Assembly (NCBI RefSeq): GCF_001418225.1
Contig: NZ_LIPT01000009.1
Coordinates: 1-64,000, forward strand
Length of the DNA stretch: 64,000 bases
Origin: Pannonibacter indicus
Lineage (GTDB): Bacteria; Pseudomonadota; Alphaproteobacteria; Rhizobiales; Stappiaceae
Reading direction: 5' to 3'
Shown here in pieces: positions 56,897 to 64,000 of the stretch. The translations under genes and the position numbers were made by a program. Positions within the stretch are counted from its first letter, which is position 1; each line of letters opens with the position of its first letter. Below the pieces are notes generated by a model that did no database searches, had not been told where the DNA came from, and was given only the letters and a program-made list of their open reading frames with translations.

Positions 56897-58756
56897 TCAG
56901 TGCCCTGCGACCATCATGGTACCGCCTTTCGGCAGACGCAAGCGGTCAACGAAGTCCTGCATCTCCTGGCTGGGGGCAGGCGTGACCAGCGACACCACAT
57001 AGGTGACGACGAAGGCCACCGGCACACCGAAGATACCAGCCGAGATGGCCTTGACGCCAAACCAGCTGATCTCGTCGCCCGTGCCCTTGACGAAGTCAAA
57101 GCCGTACACGTTGCCGATCAGGTAGTACATGGTGACGCCGAAACCGGCGATCATGCCCAGAATGCCGCCCAGATTGGTCGCGCGCTTCCACCAGACTCCC
57201 AGCACCAGCGGCGCAAAGAGCCCCGCAGCGGCGATTGAGAAGGCCCATGCCACCATGGACAGGATGTCCGACGGTTTGGTGCGTGCCAGGAAGGCAGCGG
57301 CCAGAGCGACGGCGACAAGAAGGATCTTGGAGATCATCAGGCGGCGCTTTGCGTCGGCCTTCGGATCGATCATCTTGTAGTAGACGTCGTGGGACAGGGC
57401 GTTGGCGATGGCGAGCAGCAGGCCATCGGCGGTCGACAGGGCTGCAGCAAAGCCGCCGGCACCGACGAGACCGACAACCCACACCGGCATGCCGGCAATC
57501 GACGGGGTCGAGAGCACGATCATGTCGTTGTTGAGCTTCAGTTCGCCATAGGGGAAGCCATTGGCAAAGCCCTTGGCCTCGCAGGCCGCCTGAATGGCCG
57601 CGACCGTTTCAGCTTTCACGCCGCAGATCGTCACCAGCTGGTGGCCGGCGATCGAACCCCATTCCAGCATCCACGCCGGGATGGCGGAATAGGCGAGCTG
57701 ATACTGTGCTTCCGCCCCTGCCCCGACGAAGAGACCCATCAGGTTGAACTTCGAGAAGGCAGCGTAGGCCGGTGCCGTGAAGTACAGCAGGAAGATGAAG
57801 AACAGCGACCAGCCCACCGACTTGCGTGCTTCACGCACCGTCGGTGTCGTGAAGAAGCGCATGAGGATATGCGGCAGAGAGGCCGTTCCGACCATCAGAC
57901 AGAAGATCAGGCTGAAGTAGTCGAGCGGCGTCAGGTTGACGAAGGGTGCCACGTGCGCTTTGGCAACGCCAAGGAGCGCCTCGTATTCGGCAATCTGGGT
58001 CAGGGCGCCGCCATAGGTGAGCTGCGGCAGCGGAATGCCGAACTGCACCGTCGACATCCAAATCGCCGGAAGCAGATAGGCCACGATCAGCACGATGTAC
58101 TGGGCCACCTGCGTCCAGGTCACAGCCTTCATGCCGCCCAGCATGGAGCAGACGAGAATGCCGGCAAGGCCTGCAAACACCGCGATACCGAAATCGATAC
58201 CGAGGAACTGAGAGGCGATGATGCCGGAGGCATAGACCTGTGCGGTGATGTAGGTGAAAGAGCAGGCGAACAGCACGACGATGCCGACGAGGCGGGCCGC
58301 GTTGCCGCCGTAGCGGGTGCCGAGAAAGTCCGGAACCGTGTAGGCGCCGAACTTGCGCAGGTAGGGTGCCAGAAGCACAGCCACCAGCACGTAACCGCCG
58401 GTCCAGCCCAGAACATAGGCAAGACCGTCATAGCCCAGCACGAAGAGCGTGCCGGCCATCCCGACGAAGCTGGCGCCGGACATCCAGTCGGCGCCGGTCG
58501 CCATGCCGTTGTAGATGGCCGGAACGGAGCGCCCGGCAACGTAATATTCCGAGACCTGCGCCGTTCGCGACATGATGCCGATGAAGGCATAGATGCCGAT
58601 GGTCGCCGCCATGTAGCTCCACATGATGAAGCGGTCGGGAACACCCAGCGCCTCGAAAATGGCCATCAGGAAGACGAAGAACGCAAAGCCGCCGACATAG
58701 ACCGAATAGATCTTGCCGAGGTTGTCGGTGAAGTCACCTTTCATGCTCAATGCCAT
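56897..58756 (-). CDS. actP: Cation/acetate symporter ActP-like (sodium:solute symporter family)
   Basis: This inner-membrane importer for acetate and similar short monocarboxylates has 619 residues with about 13 helices. Blocks are YYVAGRSVPAIYNGMATGADWMSGASFVG, FGAYTVPDFLGTRYGG, LPHILMRFFTTPTVREARKSVGWS and ALSTADGLLLAIANALSHDVYY, all typical of the SSS family. It belongs to the larger subgroup paired with a DUF4212 protein, as the VC2705-type symporters are. The start at 58,756 follows the DUF4212 stop by 13 bp; ATG 58,744 is an alternative. Expression may be governed by the palindrome at 59,118-59,131. Confidence 0.87.
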   Translation of the reverse strand: MALSMKGDFTDNLGKIYSVYVGGFAFFVFLMAIFEALGVPDRFIMWSYMAATIGIYAFIGIMSRTAQVSEYYVAGRSVPAIYNGMATGADWMSGASFVGMAGTLFVLGYDGLAYVLGWTGGYVLVAVLLAPYLRKFGAYTVPDFLGTRYGGNAARLVGIVVLFACSFTYITAQVYASGIIASQFLGIDFGIAVFAGLAGILVCSMLGGMKAVTWTQVAQYIVLIVAYLLPAIWMSTVQFGIPLPQLTYGGALTQIAEYEALLGVAKAHVAPFVNLTPLDYFSLIFCLMVGTASLPHILMRFFTTPTVREARKSVGWSLFFIFLLYFTAPAYAAFSKFNLMGLFVGAGAEAQYQLAYSAIPAWMLEWGSIAGHQLVTICGVKAETVAAIQAACEAKGFANGFPYGELKLNNDMIVLSTPSIAGMPVWVVGLVGAGGFAAALSTADGLLLAIANALSHDVYYKMIDPKADAKRRLMISKILLVAVALAAAFLARTKPSDILSMVAWAFSIAAAGLFAPLVLGVWWKRATNLGGILGMIAGFGVTMYYLIGNVYGFDFVKGTGDEISWFGVKAISAGIFGVPVAFVVTYVVSLVTPAPSQEMQDFVDRLRLPKGGTMMVAGH

Positions 58757-58769
58757 GGTGCAGCCCCCC

Positions 58770-59042
58770 TCAGTCTTCGGCGACGCCGAATTCCTCGTCG
58801 ATGGCGTTCTGGCGGCTTGAGAACCAGAAGATCAGCACGACGAAGATGATGAGCGAGCCCTGCGCAGCCATGTAGAAGCCGAGCGGGAACCCAAGGATCA
58901 CGACGCTGTTCAGCGGCGTTACGAAGATGTGGATCAGGAAGCTGAAGACAGCCCAGATCGCAAGCGTGGTCCACATGAGACCGCGTGTCTTGCTCCAGTG
59001 GGCTGCTGCAACTTCCGGCGGCAGCTTGTCGGTCAAGGTCAT
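58770..59042 (-). CDS. DUF4212 partner subunit of the ActP symporter
   Basis: This 90-residue membrane protein has two helices (about 25-45 and 55-77) and ends in a polar tail. The sequence HWSKTRGLMWTTLAIWAVFSF and FPLGFYMAAQGSLIIFVVLI match the DUF4212 family, whose genes always precede ActP-like symporters. GGGAGGA abuts ATG 59,042. The longer frame to 59,288 would cross the promoter palindrome and is rejected. It probably forms a complex with the symporter. Confidence 0.85.
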   Translation of the reverse strand: MTLTDKLPPEVAAAHWSKTRGLMWTTLAIWAVFSFLIHIFVTPLNSVVILGFPLGFYMAAQGSLIIFVVLIFWFSSRQNAIDEEFGVAED

Positions 59043-59117
59043 TCCTCCCGTAAACGCATCAGGGGCCGCAACAGCCAGCATGCCGGCACGGCCCGTTCCC
59101 CCCACGCAATATTCCCC

Positions 59118-59131
59118 TAGACTAAAGTCTA
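59118..59131. promoter_or_regulatory. Operator-like palindrome TAGACTAAAGTCTA
   Basis: This perfect 14-bp inverted repeat (TAGACT-AA-AGTCTA) lies 76 bp before the DUF4212-actP start, in the 246-bp gap to the divergent 209-aa gene. A related CCTAAAGACTAAT occurs at 59,232-59,244. It is a likely regulator site for acetate uptake; the regulator is not in the window. Confidence 0.55.
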
Positions 59132-59288
59132 ATACTTCAAGCTTTTCGCAAGAGCAGCAATTTTCTATATTGCAGTGCGGAGATACTTGCACCTTGAGAC
59201 TATTCCCTTCACACTCATCATGTGAAGTTATCCTAAAGACTAATTCAGCAGGCAAACAATAGCTGAAACATGGGAGGATCACATTCAA

Positions 59289-59918
59289 GTGCTTGATTTA
59301 ATTGGATCCATCCTGCCGAGACGGCAGCGTTCAGACTGGGCTTCCGCTGTGGAAGCCATCCGGGCAGGCGCCGCCTTCCTGGCGCAAGGCGCCAGCTACT
59401 CCTACTTGCGGGCCCGTTCGCTGCTGGCAGGGCCGAAACTTTTCCAGGATGCGGATTTCGGATTCGCGCTGCAGATCTGCAAATGGGAAGGCTTTGCCGT
59501 TGCAGCGCAGGATATCATCCTGATCATCGAGGCGGAGGTGCGCCCCCTGCTGCCGGCGCCGCCGCAGGAGCGGGCAGCCATCCTGTCCCGCCTCTACCGC
59601 GAGGTGCTGGCCAGCGAAGACCTGCCGGAGCACCGCAAGGACCGGGGCTGGGGAGATGTGGAAGCAGAGTTTGACGCCCGGCTTGCCCACCTGATGGACA
59701 AGACGCCGCTCTCGCCCGACGCCATCACCACGGCGACGGCGCTGCGGCTGCTGCAGCATGCCCCCATCACCGATGATGTGCGCGCAGCGGACAAGATGAT
59801 GGTGGTCAACAACGTGGCCTTCCGCTTCATTGATTACCAGGCCTCCTTGCGCAAGCGGATCGACCTTGCAGCCTTTGCCCGCCAGCTCTGCGCCCTCGCC
59901 GGGGAGAAGGCCGCTTGA
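59289..59918 (+). CDS. Conserved-looking hypothetical protein encoded with the exonuclease-CBS-DUF294 protein
   Basis: This 209-residue cytoplasmic protein is mostly helical and has no signal peptide or recognised domain. It starts at GTG 59,289 with GGGAGG 11 nt upstream. Conserved-looking aromatic/charged stretches are CKWEGFAVAAQDIILIIEAEV and KMMVVNNVAFRFIDYQASL. Its stop overlaps the start of the next gene (TTGA), so the two products are made together and may interact. Both are divergent from the acetate symporter genes. I do not recognise a family and assign no function. Confidence 0.7.
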   Translation: MLDLIGSILPRRQRSDWASAVEAIRAGAAFLAQGASYSYLRARSLLAGPKLFQDADFGFALQICKWEGFAVAAQDIILIIEAEVRPLLPAPPQERAAILSRLYREVLASEDLPEHRKDRGWGDVEAEFDARLAHLMDKTPLSPDAITTATALRLLQHAPITDDVRAADKMMVVNNVAFRFIDYQASLRKRIDLAAFARQLCALAGEKAA

Positions 59919-62062
59919 AGCAGCCCGTCAGTCCGGTCACGCCGCTCATCGCACTCAACACCGTGGTCCTCGACACCGAGACCACGGGGCTGGACGTGCG
60001 CTCCGACCGGGTGGTGCAGATCGGGGCCGTCCGGCTCTATGGCCGGGAGATCCAGGACGAGGCGGTCTTCAACGTCATCGTTGACCCCCATATGCCGATC
60101 CCCGATGTGGCCCGGCGCATCCATGGCCTGTCTGATGCGGATGTGTCCGGAAAGCCGGGGATTGCCGAGGTTCTGCCGCAACTGGCCGCCTTCATCGGCG
60201 ATGCGGTGGTGGTGGGTCATTCCATCCATTTCGACCTGGCCATTCTGCGCCACGAGGCGGACCGGCACGGGGTAAAATGGACAGAGCCCAAGGCGCTCGA
60301 TGTGGCGCTGATGGTGGCGGGCCTCGACCGCTCCCTCATTGACACCTCGCTGGACAGCCTTGCCCTCAGTCTCGGCATTGCCATCGAGGGCCGCCACACG
60401 GCGCTGGGCGATGCGATGGCGACAGCCCGTGTCTATGCGGGCCTGCAGAACCGGCTGCTGGCCAGCGGCATCCGCACGCTGGCGGAGGCCGAAAACCTCT
60501 GCCGCAAGCCGCAAAGCCTGATTGCCCGCCAGGAGGAAGCGGGCTGGTTTGACCGGCCGCGCGAACAGCACGACTTCTCCCGCCTCGCCCTGAGACAGGG
60601 CACCCAGCGGGCTATCGACAGCTATCTTTACCGCAACCGGCTGGGCGACGTGATGAGCAGCCCGCCAATTTCGATCAGCGAGACCGCCGATCTGCACAGT
60701 GCCGCCCAGCTGATGGCGGCCTGCCACATTGGCTGCCTGATCGTGACGCGGGAGGCCGGAGAGCCGGGCATCCTGAGCGAACGCGACGTGCTGCATGCGC
60801 TGGCGGCGCGCGGTGCGGAGGCGGGCAAGCTGAAGGTTGGCGCCCTGATGAGCTTTCCGGTGATCAGCGCCCCGGCCGACACCTTTCTCTACCGCGCCCT
60901 CGGGCTGATGGCCCGCAAGAACCTGCGCTATCTCGGGGTGAGCGATGACGGTGGACGTCTGGCCGGCATTTTCACCCTGCGCACGCTCCTGCGCGAGCGG
61001 GCGCTGGCGACACTCACCGTGGGCGACGAGATCGCCATGGCCGGGCGCCCGCGCGATCTGGCCAAGGTGCAATCCGCCCTGCCCACTCTGGCGGCCGGGC
61101 TTCTCGCCGACGGGCAGGATGCGCGGCAGGTCTGCGCCATCATCTCGGCCGAGAACAAGGCCATGACCGCCCGCGCCGCCGAAATAGCCGAGGCCGAGCT
61201 GGAGGCTGCCGGGGCGGGCCCTGCCCCCGCCGCCTATGCGGTGCTGATGCTGGGCTCCGGCGGGCGCGGGGAAAGCATGCTGGCCCCCGATCAGGACAAT
61301 GCCCTGCTGATTGCCGATGACTACAATGGCGACCTGACCTCGCCCGATGACTGGTTCTTCCGCTTTGCCACACGGCTGAACGAGATCCTTGACCGGGCGG
61401 GCATTCCCTACTGCAAGGGCGGTGTGATGGCGCGCAACATCCAGTGGCGCCGGCGCCTGGGAGAATGGCAGCACCAGGTGGAGGAATGGGCCCATCACCC
61501 TTCTCCGCAGGCGCTGCTCAATGTGGATATTTTCTACGACTTCACCCCCGCCCATGTGTCCGGCAGCACCGGCGCGCGACTGGCGGAAACCCTGCGCCAT
61601 TTTGCGGCGGATACCGCGCGCGGCTCGCTTGCGCTGGTCAGGGCCCTGGGCGAAACCGCCGCCTCGCATGCCCCGCCGCTGGGCCTCTTCGGGCGCATCC
61701 GCAAGGATGATCAGGGGCGGGTCGATCTCAAGTCCGGCGGGCTTCTGCCCATTGTCGCCGGGGCCCGGGCGATTGCGCTGCGCCACGGGGTGACGGCCCT
61801 TTCCACGCCCGAGCGTATCCTGCAGGCCGCACATCACGCCGGGCGGTCGCAGGCGGACGCGGAAATCCTCGCCAATATCCACGGCTTCCTCATCCGCCTG
61901 ATCCTCACCCAGCAGATCAACGATCTGGAAGCGGGCATCGCGCCGTGCAACCGGGTGGAAGTTGCGCGGCTGAACCACCGGGATCAGGACGAGCTGCGCG
62001 AAGCTCTCGGGCGCATCGACCTCATCACCCACATGCTGCGCGACCTGCTGCAGGGGATCTGA
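59915..62062 (+). CDS. Fusion protein: DEDDh exonuclease - CBS pair - DUF294 nucleotidyltransferase-like
   Basis: This 715-residue cytoplasmic protein starts at TTG 59,915 inside the previous stop. Residues 15-185 form a DnaQ-like 3'-5' exonuclease with all DEDDh residues: D20 and E22 (VVLDTETTGLD), D107 (HSIHFDLAIL), H161 and D166 (HTALGDAMAT). Residues 242-360 are a tandem CBS pair. Residues 400-540 are DUF294 with the GlnD-like nucleotidyltransferase motif GSGGRGE and DQDN (447-462). The rest is DUF294_C. In many proteobacteria the nuclease and CBS-DUF294 proteins are separate genes next to actP; here they are one chain. A signalling role tied to acetate or energy state is inferred. Confidence 0.83.
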   Translation: MKQPVSPVTPLIALNTVVLDTETTGLDVRSDRVVQIGAVRLYGREIQDEAVFNVIVDPHMPIPDVARRIHGLSDADVSGKPGIAEVLPQLAAFIGDAVVVGHSIHFDLAILRHEADRHGVKWTEPKALDVALMVAGLDRSLIDTSLDSLALSLGIAIEGRHTALGDAMATARVYAGLQNRLLASGIRTLAEAENLCRKPQSLIARQEEAGWFDRPREQHDFSRLALRQGTQRAIDSYLYRNRLGDVMSSPPISISETADLHSAAQLMAACHIGCLIVTREAGEPGILSERDVLHALAARGAEAGKLKVGALMSFPVISAPADTFLYRALGLMARKNLRYLGVSDDGGRLAGIFTLRTLLRERALATLTVGDEIAMAGRPRDLAKVQSALPTLAAGLLADGQDARQVCAIISAENKAMTARAAEIAEAELEAAGAGPAPAAYAVLMLGSGGRGESMLAPDQDNALLIADDYNGDLTSPDDWFFRFATRLNEILDRAGIPYCKGGVMARNIQWRRRLGEWQHQVEEWAHHPSPQALLNVDIFYDFTPAHVSGSTGARLAETLRHFAADTARGSLALVRALGETAASHAPPLGLFGRIRKDDQGRVDLKSGGLLPIVAGARAIALRHGVTALSTPERILQAAHHAGRSQADAEILANIHGFLIRLILTQQINDLEAGIAPCNRVEVARLNHRDQDELREALGRIDLITHMLRDLLQGI

Positions 62063-62154
62063 GTTTTACAGCCGCCCCTGGCTCTGAAGAGAGGTGACGC
62101 CGGCATGGACCGCTGTCATGCTGGCGAAACAGGACTCGGCTATTCGCGGCTCTC

Positions 62155-63405
62155 ATGAAAATATCGCCCTCGACCCTTGGTCTGGGTGTTTCCATGACCA
62201 TCGGTTACGGAACGCTCTATTACTCCTTCTCCGTTCTGGCACCCGAAATAGCCCGTGCGTTCCGCTGGACGGAGAGTTTCGTCTTTGCGATCTTCTCGGC
62301 CGGGCTGCTGGCCGGGGCCGTGTCCGCCCCGGTCATCGGCCGGATGATCGACACATATGGCGCCCGGCCGGTGATGAGCCTCGGGTCTGTCTTTGCGGCG
62401 CTGACCCTTGCCCTGATTTCCGTGATGGAAAACGCTTGGCAATTCATCGTCATCGCACTGCTCGCCGAATTCGTGGCCATTGCCGTGCAATATGATGCAG
62501 GCTTTGCGGCTCTTGCACAGCGTTATGGCCGCAATGCCCGGGCCGAAATCACTCTTGTCACCCTGATCGCGGGCTTTGCCTCCACCCTGTTCTGGCCGCT
62601 GCTCCAGTGGCTGCTGACGCTGATGAGCTGGCGGGAGGTCTATCTGGTGCTGGCCGCGATGAACCTCGTCATCGCACTGCCGATTCACCTGACCATGCCG
62701 AAGGGAAGACAGGGGCCGAAGGGAAGACAGGGGCCGAAGGGAAGACAGGGCCAGCCGGACCGGCCGGAGCCGTCGGCCTCCTCTGCCTCTCCCCGGACTT
62801 CGCAGGTCTCGCAGGCGCGCCCTCCACGGCCGGATCCCCGCCCGATGGCGCTTCTGGCCATCAGTTTTGCCAGCGGCGGCTTCGTCATGTCCGCCGTCGG
62901 AGCGGCGCTGCTGGTGCTGCTGGGGGACCTGGGCTTTGCAACGGCGACGGCCATCGCGGCCGCCAGTTGCATCGGCCCTTCGCAGGTCGCCGCCCGTTTG
63001 ATTGAATATCTCCGGCGCAATCTGTTTTCACCGCCAGCGACCGCCGTCATCGCCGCCCTCGCCCTGACGCTGGGGCTTGTGCTTCTCGCCGGAACCGTGT
63101 TCGCGCCGGCGCCTGTCCTGCTCTTTGCCTTTGCCATCACCTATGGGGCCGGCCAGGGCCTCACATCCATCGTCCGGGGCATGCTGCCGCTGCATTATTT
63201 CGGGCCGGAAGGCTATGGACGGCGCACCGGCACCCTCTCAGGCATCCGCATGGTTCTGTCCGCAGCGGCGCCCTTTACCGTGATCTTCCTGAAGGAGCAG
63301 CTTGGCACCTCCGCCGCCCTTGCCGCCCTCGTGCTGGCAGCGCTCATTTCCACGGTGTCGGTGCTGGCGCTGGTCCGCCTCATGGCGAAAGCCGAGCCAA
63401 TCTGA
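62155..63405 (+). CDS. MFS transporter with a repeat-containing central loop
   Basis: This 416-residue major facilitator has twelve predicted helices, with helix 1 near TIGYGTLYYSFSVLAPEIARAF and the loop GRMIDTYGARPVMSLG matching the MFS motif A region. The central cytoplasmic loop between helices 6 and 7 contains three tandem PKGRQG hexapeptides and a Pro/Ser-rich linker, longer than usual. Start ATG 62,155 lacks a strong ribosome-binding site but places helix 1 correctly. The substrate is unknown. It lies 92 bp after the fusion gene and is convergent with the last gene. Confidence 0.8.
   Translation: MKISPSTLGLGVSMTIGYGTLYYSFSVLAPEIARAFRWTESFVFAIFSAGLLAGAVSAPVIGRMIDTYGARPVMSLGSVFAALTLALISVMENAWQFIVIALLAEFVAIAVQYDAGFAALAQRYGRNARAEITLVTLIAGFASTLFWPLLQWLLTLMSWREVYLVLAAMNLVIALPIHLTMPKGRQGPKGRQGPKGRQGQPDRPEPSASSASPRTSQVSQARPPRPDPRPMALLAISFASGGFVMSAVGAALLVLLGDLGFATATAIAAASCIGPSQVAARLIEYLRRNLFSPPATAVIAALALTLGLVLLAGTVFAPAPVLLFAFAITYGAGQGLTSIVRGMLPLHYFGPEGYGRRTGTLSGIRMVLSAAAPFTVIFLKEQLGTSAALAALVLAALISTVSVLALVRLMAKAEPI
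62698..62751 (+). repeat. 18-bp tandem repeat inside the MFS gene (three units)
   Basis: Three head-to-tail units of CCGAAGGGAAGACAGGGG encode PKGRQG each. The units are nearly identical at the DNA level, which indicates recent expansion. Copy-number change would keep the reading frame. Confidence 0.85.
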
Positions 63406-63423
63406 ACTGCAGTACAGAGCCCG

Positions 63424-64000
63424 TCAGCCGGCGATCATCTGTTTCGCCTCGTCATATTCGCGGATCAGCCGCGCCACGAGGTCCCCGGCAGGCAGAATGT
63501 CGTGGATGCCGCCGGTGCCCTGCCCGGCGGACCAGACGGTCTTCCAGGCCTTGGCTTCATGCTCGAGGTTCATCTTGCCAGCCTGCGGCAGGTTGTCGGG
63601 ATCAAGCCCGGCGCGGATGATGCTGGGCTTGAGGAAATTGGCATTCACGCCGCTGATGGCGGGGGTGTAGAGAATGTCGCTGGCATCGCTTTCGACGATC
63701 ATGTTCTTGAAGTCCGGCTCGATCATCGCCTCCTGCGTTGCCAGAAAGCGGGTGCCGAGATAGGCCATGTCCGCGCCCATGGCGCGGGCCGCAAGCACTT
63801 GCGCACCAGTATTGATGGCACCGGCCAGCACCAGCGTGCCGGACCAGACAGAGCGGATTTCGGAAATCAGCGCGAAGGGATTGAGGGTGCCTGCATGGCC
63901 GCCCGCGCCGCAGGCAACCGCGATAATGCCATCCACCCCGGCCGCCGCCGCCTTTTCCGCGTGCCGTGCGTTGATCACGTCATGGAAGACGAGCCCGCCA
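63424..64000 (-). CDS. Nitronate monooxygenase (2-nitropropane dioxygenase family), 5' end beyond the window
   Basis: This FMN-dependent TIM-barrel enzyme oxidises alkyl nitronates or related substrates. The C-terminal 190 or so residues are present; the reading frame stays open to the window edge (before MINARHA the frame continues with GGLVFHDV). Motifs are GVDGIIAVACGAGGHAG, the flavin phosphate-binding VLAGAINTGAQVLAARAMGADMAYLGTRFLAT, and the C-terminal SAGQGTGGIHDILPAGDLVARLIREY. The family also contains enoyl-ACP reductase-like members, so the substrate is not certain. It is convergent with the MFS gene, with 18 bp between and no clear terminator. Confidence 0.85.
   Translation of the reverse strand, partial: GGLVFHDVINARHAEKAAAAGVDGIIAVACGAGGHAGTLNPFALISEIRSVWSGTLVLAGAINTGAQVLAARAMGADMAYLGTRFLATQEAMIEPDFKNMIVESDASDILYTPAISGVNANFLKPSIIRAGLDPDNLPQAGKMNLEHEAKAWKTVWSAGQGTGGIHDILPAGDLVARLIREYDEAKQMIAG

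Noticed and set aside
59834-62032. 732-aa open reading frame on the minus strand
   Set aside because: It is antisense to the exonuclease-CBS-DUF294 gene, which has complete catalytic motifs. No domain or ribosome-binding site supports the antisense reading.
62698-62751. Short regular repeats considered as a CRISPR-like array
   Set aside because: The units are contiguous without spacers, lie inside an MFS gene and keep the reading frame; no cas gene is near.
1-64000. tRNA, rRNA, integrase or insertion-sequence genes
   Set aside because: No cloverleaf-like gene, ribosomal sequence, transposase or recombinase motif was recognised by eye. A covariance search (tRNAscan or Infernal) would be decisive and could not be run.

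Overview
The window reads as chromosomal DNA of a high-GC alphaproteobacterium. The strongest lineage clues are the general amino acid transporter operon aapJQMP beside a divergent metC, as in rhizobia and their relatives. Others are the many solute-binding-protein transporters (TRAP, ABC, tripartite tricarboxylate), Weimberg-type xylD and xylX genes, a ChrR-type anti-sigma protein, and small palindromic intergenic repeats. A member of Hyphomicrobiales (for example Stappiaceae-like) is my best inference. No rRNA, tRNA, CRISPR, phage or insertion-sequence gene was found. Gene density is high and most starts are supported by a Shine-Dalgarno sequence.

Region 1 (1-23,065) is a sugar and sugar-acid catabolic island. 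It starts with a LysR-controlled TRAP operon whose large permease is broken at the window edge. A cytoplasmic GAF-type histidine kinase/NarL-type regulator pair follows, divergent from a five-gene sugar ABC operon that ends in an SMP-30 lactonase. A vestige of a second SMP-30 gene and a DMT exporter come next. On the opposite strand lies xylX-dctQ-dctM-dctP, then a GntR regulator with an FAD-linked D-2-hydroxyacid dehydrogenase, divergent from a DenD-like dehydrogenase and xylD (D-xylonate dehydratase). A 14-bp palindrome TGCGGNTTCCCGCA occurs twice before the kinase/ABC operons and once before xylX, which suggests one regulon.

Region 2 (23,087-29,434) is a LacI-controlled five-gene ABC operon ending in a metallophosphoesterase. 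Region 3 (29,509-36,965) looks like a singlet-oxygen/membrane-stress regulon. It holds a flavin amine-oxidase-like protein, a DUF1365 protein, a cyclopropane-fatty-acid-synthase-like protein, a short-chain dehydrogenase and a ChrR-like anti-sigma protein. Three transcription units carry the same (T/A)GATCC-N16-CGTA promoter, although no ECF sigma gene is present. The ChrR has lost the cysteines of its zinc anti-sigma motif. An amino-acid SBP/permease pair without an ATPase sits inside this region.

Region 4 (37,190-48,346) is mostly housekeeping: cysteine synthase, cardiolipin-synthase-like PLD, AlaX trans-editing protein, SseA sulfurtransferase, a META-domain exported protein, aapPMQJ and metC. 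Region 5 (48,433-56,377) is a tripartite tricarboxylate transporter (tctCBA) co-transcribed with AtuA/DUF1446 and DUF4387 proteins. It is divergent from tctD-tctE plus a third gene for a stand-alone binding protein, a likely three-component sensor. Region 6 (56,385-64,000) has a small membrane protein and actP with its DUF4212 partner. Divergent from these are an uncharacterised 209-aa protein and a DEDDh exonuclease-CBS-DUF294 fusion; an MFS transporter and an edge-truncated nitronate monooxygenase follow.

Two dispersed repeat families lie between genes: a three-copy element of about 90 bp with a covarying hairpin, and a four-copy REP-like element based on CGTCAtCCGGC arms.
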